Source: Sinorhizobium terangae (GTDB lineage Bacteria; Pseudomonadota; Alphaproteobacteria; Rhizobiales; Rhizobiaceae). Taken from it: DNA of 64,000 nucleotides. A program made the translations under genes and the position numbers. Positions 30,651-38,216 of the stretch are shown here, piece after piece. Below the pieces are notes generated by a model. The model was not told the origin of the DNA and searched no databases. It worked only from the letters and a program-made list of their open reading frames with translations. Every line of letters begins with the position of its first letter. The first letter of the stretch is position 1. The stretch covers positions 1-64,000 of the forward strand of contig NZ_WITC01000126.1 in assembly GCF_009601505.1 (NCBI RefSeq). Direction: 5' to 3'.

Positions 30651-32360
30651 TCAGGGAAAGAGAAGCCGTTGCGTCTCTATTAGCCGACGCCATCTACTGT
30701 CCAAAGAAACCGTCCCGTCGATTTCGCTGGCGCCTCCCGCGTCTTTGGACGAGGTCCAGCCTCCGTCCACGTGCAGGGTCGAGCCGTTGATGTAAGAGGC
30801 ATCAGACGAGGCCAGGAAATAGGCAGCTTCGGCGACTTCTTCCGGGGCCCCAGCCCTGCCCAAAGGGATCTCCAGCCGGAGCGATGTCGGGTTCATACCG
30901 GTTACCGTTTCCTCCTGGATGCCGCCAGGCGCGCGGATGTGACCTGGAGCGACTGTGGCTGTGCGGATCCCAAGTGGCCCGAATTCGGCCGCCATGCACC
31001 GGGTAAGCATGTCTATGCCAGCATTGTATGCGCCGTGGGCATGACTGGTCGCCAGGGGCAAGCGGCCGCAACTTGACCCGAGATTCACGATTACGCTGCC
31101 GGGCCGCATCGATACAGCGGCCTCGCGCACGCACGTGAAGGCGCCAGTAAGATTGACGTCCAGTATATGTTTGAGGACTGCCGACGCCCGCTCGAGATCG
31201 GGGCCAAGCGTGTCATTCATGCCAGGACCATTGACGAAGACGTCGATGTGGCCGAAGCGCTCCCGCAATTCTTTGAACAGTGCCACGACCTCGGGCTCGA
31301 CGGTCCTGTCCACGCGTCTTGCCAGGTGCTTGTTTCCGAGCAAGCCGGCGAGCTTTGTCGCTGCATCGCCGTCTCCGTCAGCGATCACAACCGTGTCGCC
31401 GTTTGCGGCAAAGCGGCGAGCGATGGCCGCGCCAATGCCATTGGCGCCACCCATGACAACCACTGTTCGCGCATCGGTGTTCTCGACCGGGCGTAAGAGT
31501 TCTGCACTGGGCGTACTGTCCTGACCCGGGTGCGCTCCACCCGGCTGGTTGAATGACATCCAACCACCATCGACCAAAAGCGTCGACCCGGTTATGTAAC
31601 TCGCCTGCGCGCTGGCCAGGAAGTGCACGACCCGCGCGATCTCGTCGGGACGAGCCAATCGGCCGATCGGTACGCGGCGCCTTATTGCGCTGACATCGAG
31701 CTTACCCGCGCGTTCCAATTTGGCAATCATAGGCGTGCGCACGTAGCCCGGCGCTACCGCCGTCACGCGGATGCCGCGCGAAGCCCAACCGCACGCCAGC
31801 GATTTCGTAATTGAGATCAGAGCAGCCTTCGAAGCGGCGTAGCCATTGCGCTTCGGATTGCCGAGCAGGCCAGCCAGCGAAGCGACGTTGACGATGGCGC
31901 CGCCAGGTTTCATCAGCTTCGCGGTTTCGCACGCCAACGAATACGGGCCCATAAGGTTCACCGCGAAAGTGCGTTGAAAATCTGCGACAGGAGTGTCGAC
32001 GGTCGCAGCCATGGTTGGCCCTATCCCCGCATTATTGACAAGCACTCCAATCTGCGAGAACTGTTTCTCCAGAAGTGTACGGCAGGCGACGACATCGTCC
32101 TCTCGCGACACGTCGAATTCGAGGCCGAGGTGGGGCGGGCCGAGATTGCGGCCAAGTTCAATTACGCCGCTGTCCGGAAGGTCCACCGCGACAACAATAT
32201 CCCGATTCGCGGCAAAGGTTTCGACTAGCGCACGGCCAATACCCCCTGCGGCACCTGTGATGATGACGACCCGCCCTGGCTGAACCGGGCTAGCGCCTAG
32301 GCGTGCACTCACTGCACGGGCGCTGGCGGCAGGAAAGGCTCGGTGGCGCAATCGTATCAT
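30651..32360 (-). CDS. tandem short-chain dehydrogenase/reductase (two SDR domains)
   Basis: 569 residues made of two SDR units. Unit 1 (about 30-275) has TGAAGGIG for NAD(P), NNAG, and the catalytic YAASK. Unit 2 (about 295-545) has GGANGIG. Its active-site stretch reads [10 protein letters not shown], so Lys of YxxxK is replaced by Ile and this half is probably inactive or structural. Both end with the SDR signature [14 protein letters not shown] / [14 protein letters not shown]. The ATG overlaps the stop of the SnoaL-like gene. It resembles y4vI of pNGR234a (from memory). It likely oxidises or reduces a hydroxyl or keto group on an unidentified substrate. Confidence 0.92.
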   Translation of the reverse strand: MIRLRHRAFPAASARAVSARLGASPVQPGRVVIITGAAGGIGRALVETFAANRDIVVAVDLPDSGVIELGRNLGPPHLGLEFDVSREDDVVACRTLLEKQFSQIGVLVNNAGIGPTMAATVDTPVADFQRTFAVNLMGPYSLACETAKLMKPGGAIVNVASLAGLLGNPKRNGYAASKAALISITKSLACGWASRGIRVTAVAPGYVRTPMIAKLERAGKLDVSAIRRRVPIGRLARPDEIARVVHFLASAQASYITGSTLLVDGGWMSFNQPGGAHPGQDSTPSAELLRPVENTDARTVVVMGGANGIGAAIARRFAANGDTVVIADGDGDAATKLAGLLGNKHLARRVDRTVEPEVVALFKELRERFGHIDVFVNGPGMNDTLGPDLERASAVLKHILDVNLTGAFTCVREAAVSMRPGSVIVNLGSSCGRLPLATSHAHGAYNAGIDMLTRCMAAEFGPLGIRTATVAPGHIRAPGGIQEETVTGMNPTSLRLEIPLGRAGAPEEVAEAAYFLASSDASYINGSTLHVDGGWTSSKDAGGASEIDGTVSLDSRWRRLIETQRLLFP

Positions 32361-32938
32361 TGTTCTTCTTCTCCACTACCAATCCGGTCCTCTGGATACT
32401 TTGTCGAAAGAGCCCGCCGCTTCGAAAGTTCGTATACGGGATCATTTGGATACGGTGCCCCAATCGGCTGACGAGGACCGAACCGCTCTGTTTCCGAGGA
32501 CGTGGGAGGTCTCTGCTCCTCGACCCAATCATAGACCACTGTCCGCTCCGCGATGCGCCACTCTCCTTCCCTTTTTTGAAACAGATCACAGTAGCGTCCG
32601 CACAGGAGCACCTGCTTTATTTCGCCTGCCTCGTCGGGGCCGCGCTGCAGCGCGGTGAAATAGCTCTCGACGGCGGCCTCTGCCGGCCCCAAGAACTCTA
32701 TCATTGTGTTTGCAAGCTGATGGATGTTGCGCGGCTGGGTCTTGAAGACGCTGAGTGCAAACTGGATGAACCCCGCGGCAGAGCCGGAGTAACTTCCGTG
32801 ATTGTCACATGCATCGGGCCAATAACAGCTGCGCAAAGCGGCCTCGTCTGCCCGGTCGATCCCTCGACAGTAGCGATGGAGACAGTCGCGGATTGCTTCT
32901 CGGTCGAAGAGTTCGTTTATGCTTGGTTGCTTCATCAT
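32357..32938 (-). CDS. SnoaL-like / NTF2-fold protein
   Basis: 193 residues. [38 protein letters not shown] and the C-terminal [19 protein letters not shown] are typical of SnoaL_4-type cone-shaped proteins related to ring-hydroxylating dioxygenase beta subunits and small cyclases or dehydratases. The last ~40 residues are extra. It is the first gene of a coupled set with the tandem SDR (ATGA overlap) and the luciferase-like monooxygenase. No sigma-54 or NifA site was found in front. The exact reaction is unknown. Confidence 0.82.
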   Translation of the reverse strand: MMKQPSINELFDREAIRDCLHRYCRGIDRADEAALRSCYWPDACDNHGSYSGSAAGFIQFALSVFKTQPRNIHQLANTMIEFLGPAEAAVESYFTALQRGPDEAGEIKQVLLCGRYCDLFQKREGEWRIAERTVVYDWVEEQRPPTSSETERFGPRQPIGAPYPNDPVYELSKRRALSTKYPEDRIGSGEEEQ

Positions 32939-33184
32939 CTATAGAGCTTCTGAAGATCCGGAGCGTTTCCACTTCACGGCTGATGCGGTAAGGACCTGTA
33001 GTTGTCCGTGCGCACCTAGCCAGACTAAGGGTGCGGCCCTGTTAACCAAGACAGCCACGCCAAGGCGCGATTGAGAAGAAACGGCACGGACCCAAGCGGC
33101 CACTGCCGTTTTGCCCACGAAGGTTGAGGTAAGCACTTTTTGGGCGTGCAGAACTAGCTCGGGCGGAACACTGTTTCCGTTTCG

Positions 33185-33577
33185 TCACGCCGCCTTGGAT
33201 TCCGCAAGGAACTGTTTGAAAAAGTCTTTGAACGAGTTTGAGACGTCGACGAGCACCTTCGAGGTAAGCGCCTGGGATTCTCTGATCTGATCGACACTTG
33301 CATCCACGCGCTTGCGCACGAATGCCGACTGCAGTTCGACAACCTGGGACGGCGAGTCAGCCTCAAGCAACGCTTGAAGCTGTGAGAAATTGGCTTCGGC
33401 GTTGGCCTGCAGCGCAGTAATTGTCTTCAGTGTCAATTCGATCCCTGCCGTAGTCGTGGATTCGAAGATCGAATCAACCAGTTTCTGCGCCTCAAAAGCG
33501 TGTGGGTTGATGGCCTTGGAATGACTAAAGAAAGGGTTTTCAAGAGGTTCAAGGGATTTTTCCGCGTTTTTGGTCAT
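33185..33577 (-). CDS. phasin family protein (polyhydroxybutyrate granule)
   Basis: 130 residues, mostly amphipathic helix, with the Phasin_2-type stretches NPHAFEAQKLVDSIFESTTTA, LKTITALQANAEANFSQLQA and LVDVSNSFKDFFKQFLAES. Phasins coat carbon-storage granules. ATG 33577 follows GGAAG. The upstream region carries a sigma-54 promoter (33706) and a perfect NifA palindrome (33810), so it should be made in nodules, where PHB competes with nitrogenase for reductant. It stands alone in its transcript. Confidence 0.85.
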   Translation of the reverse strand: MTKNAEKSLEPLENPFFSHSKAINPHAFEAQKLVDSIFESTTTAGIELTLKTITALQANAEANFSQLQALLEADSPSQVVELQSAFVRKRVDASVDQIRESQALTSKVLVDVSNSFKDFFKQFLAESKAA

Positions 33578-33705
33578 ATGACTTCCTTCCGGTTACGCTA
33601 GTCTGGTTTCCCGCTCTGGAGGTGGCACCATGGATCGAGGTCTCGTTCACTCGAGGCTGTGGTGGGGGGGTCTACTCAGCGGTCACCTGCTCTCAAATGG
33701 AGGCA

Positions 33706-33721
33706 TTCAACGTTCATGCCA
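33706..33721 (-). promoter_or_regulatory. sigma-54 promoter of the phasin gene
   Basis: TGGCATGAACGTTGAA on the minus strand; GG/TTG spacing is right, although -24 ends in T and -12 in A. It is nearly identical to the element at 60663 (TGGCATGAACCTTGAA) and similar to the one at 19300. Confidence 0.75.
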
Positions 33722-33809
33722 GTTCCACACGGAGCTCTCCTGATGAACTTTAGGATTCATTTTCAGTTACTTAGGTGCAGGTGTGCAGGAAGTGCTTCAG
33801 AAATGCCTT

Positions 33810-33825
33810 TGTCGTTAATTCGACA
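33810..33825. promoter_or_regulatory. NifA upstream activator site of the phasin gene
   Basis: TGTCGTTAATTCGACA inside the longer palindrome CTTTGTCG...CGACAAAG, an exact TGT-N10-ACA site about 90 bases above the -24 element. Confidence 0.88.
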
Positions 33826-33867
33826 AAGCCGACAGGATGTTCCGGATGGCCCGCCTACTGCATGGTT

Positions 33868-33961
33868 CCTCAAATCGTAGCCGATTTGAGGATAAAAACC
33901 TGCAGCGATTCAAAGTGCTACAGCGTCCTTTGCGCGTCTGATTAGACGCGCGGCGCTGTAG
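33868..33961. repeat. two-hairpin dispersed element, copy A
   Basis: Hairpin 1 is CCTCAAATCG-TAGC-CGATTTGAGG. Hairpin 2 (33918-33961) has outer arms CTACAGCG/CGCTGTAG and inner arms GCGCGTCT/AGACGCGC. The spacer and hairpin 2 are almost identical to copy B at 55785-55878, while hairpin 1 differs with compensating changes. It resembles the palindromic intergenic repeats common in Sinorhizobium. Confidence 0.8.
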
Positions 33962-34300
33962 TGCGCTGAGTGTGAAGGAAGCGGGATCGTTTCGCCCTCG
34001 TAGTGTAGCAGACGTCACTGGCCGCTGTGCTCTCCGGCATGGCCTGGGATGATTATCGCGCCACCACGGACAGCCTAATGAACGGATCATCAGCTCATAA
34101 GACTGATAGTTTCCAGCGTCCTATATCTGGCGCGCTGGACGGTCCATTCGTCATTGACATCCTGATCGGTGACTTCGACAAGGTGAGTCTGGAAGGTCGG
34201 ATCAGTAGCTGACCGTGACGGGAATGATTGAGAGGAGCTTGGCTCCAAATCAACAGGTATCCGGCAGCGCACCGAGGCGCTGCCGGACCGAGCGTTTGCA

Positions 34301-34945
34301 TCAGGTCGGCTGATGCAGGCGGATGTTGAACAGTGGCCCGCGGCTGTAGCGGGCAAAGGTCTTGGCCGCGGCAAGCACTCCAGATCAATAAGCGGTTCGA
34401 CAAGAATGACGCTCATATAAGCGAGGCCGAAGGAGCCGACCGCCGAGAGATTTTCGACGCTGAAGCCATGGCCATAGAGCGCCCAAAACGCCACCCAGGC
34501 GACGATACCGCCCTGGTAGGCCGTCGAAAGCGCCAGCGCCTGGATGTACCTCGTGTCGACGTATGCGGTCTGAGCCGGGATGATCCGCTGCGCGAGCGCA
34601 CTGATGAGCCAGAGCGAAACCAGCAAAGTCGTGACGTTCATGCCGTATTGCGGCAGATCGTAGAGTGCGAAGAACAGCCCCTGAATAAGAAGACCCGCTG
34701 CAAGACCGATCGCCGCCCTGCGCCGAACATCAGCAGCAAGGTCGATCCAAGGATAAGGTGGACCTCCGAGACACCCACCGGACGGTGCGGCAGCAACTCA
34801 AAGAAGCAGAAGACGAGCGGTGGTCGCCAGACTGCGCATGGCCAAGGCACCGAAGCCGTCATTGTTGCGGACGCTGTCCACCGCCATCTTGGCCGTTAGG
34901 CCGAATGCCCCGGCGGCTGTTGCATAGCTCAGGATGGTTTTGGCG
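34301..34945 (-). pseudogene. CbiM-type cobalt/nickel transporter permease, multiply frameshifted
   Basis: Reading across frames on the minus strand gives LSYATAAGAFGLTAKMAVDS, FGALAMRSLATT, FCFFELLPHRPVGVSEVHLI, GSTLLLMFGAG, QGLFFALYDLPQYGMNVTTL and YGHGFSVENLSAVG. It ends LAAAKTFARYSRGP, with a normal stop at 34301. This is the membrane component of energy-coupling-factor cobalt/nickel importers. At least three frame changes (near 34800, 34720 and 34385) destroy it. No other ECF subunit is nearby. Confidence 0.75.
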
Positions 34946-35286
34946 AGGGGGCGCCGATCGCCTCACGGAACCAAGGCAGTGGCCTATGCCATTCTATGAA
35001 GCTGGCAGAGTGAACTTCTTCGCCGCGATCGCCGATCTGAGGCAGCCCGCCGCCTTCAGGCTTACCGAGTTCCGCCGCCGCGAGTGCTGCGGTTTTCAAC
35101 GGCTCGCCGGCGGTATTCCGGCGCATGCGCGGACACCCGGTCTAAGCAAGCCTGCGCAACCAGCTCGGCCTTTTCCGTCTCGATGTTTCCGCCCGAGCTT
35201 CATTCGGTCGAACCGCCGCGGTACATGACCCGTACTCCCGGTGATGTGGGAGCGGTGCGGCCGCGAAGCGGCCCCTGTCCGATCAC

Positions 35287-35302
35287 TGTCGGATTTCCGA
35301 CA
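35287..35302. promoter_or_regulatory. NifA upstream activator site facing the N-N bond cluster
   Basis: TGTCGGATTTCCGACA, an exact and symmetric TGT-N10-ACA site, 46 bases above the -24 element at 35349. Confidence 0.87.
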
Positions 35303-35348
35303 GCATAGCAAATCCGCTAACCCATTGCTTTGATGAAACTTATTTGTG

Positions 35349-35364
35349 TGGCACGGTTCATGCA
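35349..35364 (+). promoter_or_regulatory. sigma-54 promoter upstream of the N-N bond cluster
   Basis: TGGCACGGTTCATGCA on the plus strand: a perfect -24 and a -12 with the essential TGC. It drives an iscA-like start at 35400 and then the N-hydroxylase gene at 35802. Confidence 0.82.
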
Positions 35365-35399
35365 TCGGATCTCCGAACGCATCAGCGAGAAGTCATCCC

Positions 35400-35777
35400 A
35401 TGATCACCTTCACCCAAAATGCCATCGCCGCCGTGAAAACGGCGCGCTCGGGTGCCGCCAAGCCGGCGGAAGACCCAATACAGGACCTGTACATGGATAG
35501 GGCCGCTTCCGTCGCGGCCATGAAACAGCCATTCCCTGCGGTTTGGGCAGCCAGTAGCCTAATAAGATGCGAAAGAGCTGCGCCACAGCACCACATAGCG
35601 GTCCCGTGGTGGACCGCTCCCGCTGTCGATGGCCGACCGCGGGACCGAGGCCCCGGAGCCGCGCAGGCCTTTGGCTTACTCGAACTCGTTCGCGGCCGCG
35701 GCTCGAGAGAAGGCGCTCGAGGGGCGGAGCCTCAATGGCTTTTGCCGATATTCGCCGCCACCATGCCGCTAACGTAG
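35400..35777 (+). CDS. chimeric ORF with the N-terminus of an IscA-like protein
   Basis: 125 codons. The first ~24 residues (MITFTQNAIAAVKTARSGAA) copy the start of the IscA-like protein at 61324 (MITLTDSAIAAVKFALSQAD). After that the similarity ends and no Cys motif follows. The rest is Pro/Arg-rich without homology I recognise. The promoter-iscA start thus looks like a transplanted 5' end. The stop is 24 bases before the GTG of the N-hydroxylase, so transcription and perhaps translation could run through. It is probably not a functional Fe-S protein. Confidence 0.45.
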   Translation: MITFTQNAIAAVKTARSGAAKPAEDPIQDLYMDRAASVAAMKQPFPAVWAASSLIRCERAAPQHHIAVPWWTAPAVDGRPRDRGPGAAQAFGLLELVRGRGSREGARGAEPQWLLPIFAATMPLT

Positions 35778-35801
35778 TAAACATTAACAGGAGAAAAGCA
35801 G

Positions 35802-37101
35802 GTGGAGTTTTCTTGCATGGGGGTGGGTGCTGGGCCGTCTAATTTGAGTCTTGCGTGTCAGATACACGAAGAAGTTGGACAAGGGGCGCTGTTTCTGGAT
35901 CGGCAGGTCGACTTCCGTTGGCATCCAGGCGTGGCATTCGATTCTTCGGAGCTCCAGGTCAGCCATTTCAAGGATCTGGTCACGTTAGTGAATCCGCGTT
36001 CGGCCTACACCTTCGTGAACTTTCTGTACGAGAACGGCCGTCTGTACCACTTCCTGAACGCACAATTCGAGGCCGTGCTCAGAGCCGAGTTCGAGCAATA
36101 CCTGAACTGGGCCTTTCATAGGAACCCGCTTGTCCGCAGCGGGGAGACGGTGCGCGAAATCTGCTTTGACGGCGAGTTTCGGGTGCGAACGGACACCACT
36201 ATTTTTGGCGCTAGAAACGTCGTGGTCGGGATTGGCAAGCAGGCACAAATACCGCCTCAGTTTCAGGGCTGGACTGGACGCAACCTGTTCCACTCATCTG
36301 TTTTACTGCACATCCATCCTGAGGTGCGGAAGAAGCATGTCTGTGTGGTTGGCGGAGGCCAGTCGGGAGCCGAGGTGCTGTTGCACCTTGTCGGGCTGCC
36401 AAAAAAACAGCGGCCCGCCTCGATCACTTGGGTCTCGCAGCGCGAAAACTACCTCCCTATCGACAACAGCCCCTTTACAAACGAGATGTTCATGCCCTGC
36501 TTTTCGGATCACTTCGCGGCCATGAGCGAGACGCAACGCAAGCAGCTCCTCGGCCGCTTCGTGCTAGCCTCGGACGGCATTTCGGAAACCACGTTGCGCG
36601 CGGTCTATCAGGAGCTGTACCGCCACGCATTTCTCGAGCCAAACCGATGCGACATCACACTGCGGCCGGGTTGCACCGCGCTGCATCAACGCCGGCGCGG
36701 GCCATAGGCTGACCCTGCAGCGCGACATGGACGATATCGAAGAAGTCACGGCCGACATTGTCATCCTGGCCACCGGTTACGAGAACGCGGTGCCGGGCTT
36801 CTTGGAACCCATCGCGGACCGGCTGGAACAGATCGACAACGAGTTGGCTATTCGCGAGGACTTTTCGGTGTGCTGGGACGGACCGCATGACAGGCGCATC
36901 TTCGTGCAGAACGCCAGCCTCGGGCAGCGAGGGCTGGCCGATCCGAATCTTAGCCTGCTGGCCTGGCGGGCGCGGCGGATTCTCGACAGTCTTCTGGGGC
37001 GTGCGTCATACGCGAAACCCGAAAATCCTGGCTTCATCAGTCGCACCTTTGTCGAGAGCTGGCCCGACCCCGTGGCCGTAGAAATGGGCCGGCGGATATG
37101 A
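35802..37101 (+). CDS. lysine/ornithine N-monooxygenase (SidA/IucD/PvdA family), interrupted by a frameshift
   Basis: The GTG start has AGGAG eight bases upstream. Frame 1 (35802-36707) has the FAD motif GVGAGPSNLSLA, the substrate stretch DLVTLVNPRSAYTFVNFL, and NADPH motif VVGGGQSGAEVLLHL. It also has QRENYLPIDNSPFTNEMF. After a shift near 36670 the match continues through DIVILATGYENAVPGFLEP and IFVQNASLGQRGLADPNLSLLAW to 37101. Restored, it is about 430 residues, a normal length. The family hydroxylates the side-chain amine of Lys or Orn. The stop overlaps the next ATG by four bases. The break may be a real mutation or a one-base sequence error. Next to a cupin-MetRS fusion, the likely product is N6-hydroxylysine. 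Confidence 0.82.
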
Positions 37102-38216
37102 CTCGTCGGCTACTCATAATCGGCGGTGGCATCCAAGGAATGATGTCCGCCTCAGCAGCGGCGAAGGTCGGAACCTTCTCCGAAATCATGGTGACTGAAC
37201 AAGGCTTTGGATGCATGGGCGCATCGCATTATTCTGGGGGCGTCCAAATCCCTTACGGTCGTCAAGACCGCACTAGATCGCTAACTCGAAAGAGCGCGAT
37301 GGCCTTGGCGACCATAGCAGGGTCGGATGTCAACGGATGGTACCGGTCTGTAACGATGCGTGTCGCGGCTGGCCCAGAGGAAGCGATTGATCCGGCGCAG
37401 TTTACGGAACCTCTAGAGGCGGCTGAGCCTGACATGGGCAGTCTTGCGCCGAGCTTTTCGGACAGTATTCGTTTTTGGAGCATCGGTGGAGCTCATGTCG
37501 CAGACGTGCCCGCCCTAGTAGTTCAATTACAACGCGACCTTGCAGCAAAGATTCGCATGAAGCAGGGCTTGCGTTGCGTGAGCCTGCGCGAAAGGGACGA
37601 CGCCGCGGAGGCGGAATTCGCTACGGGCGAGATCATCAAGGCGGATGCTGTTATCTTGGCGGTCGGCCCTTGGATCGTCCAGCCCCCATTTCGCGAGCTG
37701 AGCGAGACGTTCTCAATCCGTATCAAGAAAGTCGTGGCGCTGCATCTCGAGCGGACTTCTACACTGAATGATCCACTTATCTTCATGCCCGGAGTCGATG
37801 CCTTCCTGCTGCCACAGCCACGCGTCAACCGCTGGCTGTTCAGCTATGCTTCGGCCGATTGGGACGTGCGGCCCGAAACGGTGGCCTGCGGCCTGTCGCG
37901 AAGTGATCTGGAGGCCGGCCGTGCGGTGCTGGAGCGGTTCTGCCCTGGTCTAGGCTGGGATTTGACCTCTGGCCGCGTCTTCTGTGACGCCTATAGCCCG
38001 ACTGGCGCCCCCGTAGTCGCCCGCCTGACCGCCCAGAGCCGGATTATCCTGGTGGGCTGCCAACGGGTCTGGCTACCGTTTCTCTCCGCAACTTGCATGG
38101 GAGGCTGTTTCGATGGCTTCCACCGTCTTAACAGCTTAGGTTTGTCATGCGGAAATTTAGGTTTTCTCAAACGGCGCTGTACCGTGCCTTCGGTATCAAC
38201 ATGGCCACACTTGTAA
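37098..38216 (+). CDS. FAD-dependent amino-acid-oxidase-like protein (DAO family)
   Basis: The opening RLLIIGGGIQGMMSASAAAK is a dinucleotide-binding motif. SHYSGGVQIPYGR, ADAVILAVGPWI and VFCDAYSPTGAPVVARL follow, as in D-amino-acid oxidase/glycine oxidase relatives. The last ~45 codons of this frame are not family-like. One frame over, the DNA reads AANGSGYRFSPQLAWEAV and stops at 38139, the expected DAO C-terminus. One extra or missing base near 38057 would explain this. The restored gene ends seven bases before the next ATG. In known hydrazine pathways a flavoprotein acts on the N-N bonded intermediate; a similar role is inferred. Confidence 0.75.
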   Translation: MTRRLLIIGGGIQGMMSASAAAKVGTFSEIMVTEQGFGCMGASHYSGGVQIPYGRQDRTRSLTRKSAMALATIAGSDVNGWYRSVTMRVAAGPEEAIDPAQFTEPLEAAEPDMGSLAPSFSDSIRFWSIGGAHVADVPALVVQLQRDLAAKIRMKQGLRCVSLRERDDAAEAEFATGEIIKADAVILAVGPWIVQPPFRELSETFSIRIKKVVALHLERTSTLNDPLIFMPGVDAFLLPQPRVNRWLFSYASADWDVRPETVACGLSRSDLEAGRAVLERFCPGLGWDLTSGRVFCDAYSPTGAPVVARLTAQSRIILVGCQRVWLPFLSATCMGGCFDGFHRLNSLGLSCGNLGFLKRRCTVPSVSTWPHL

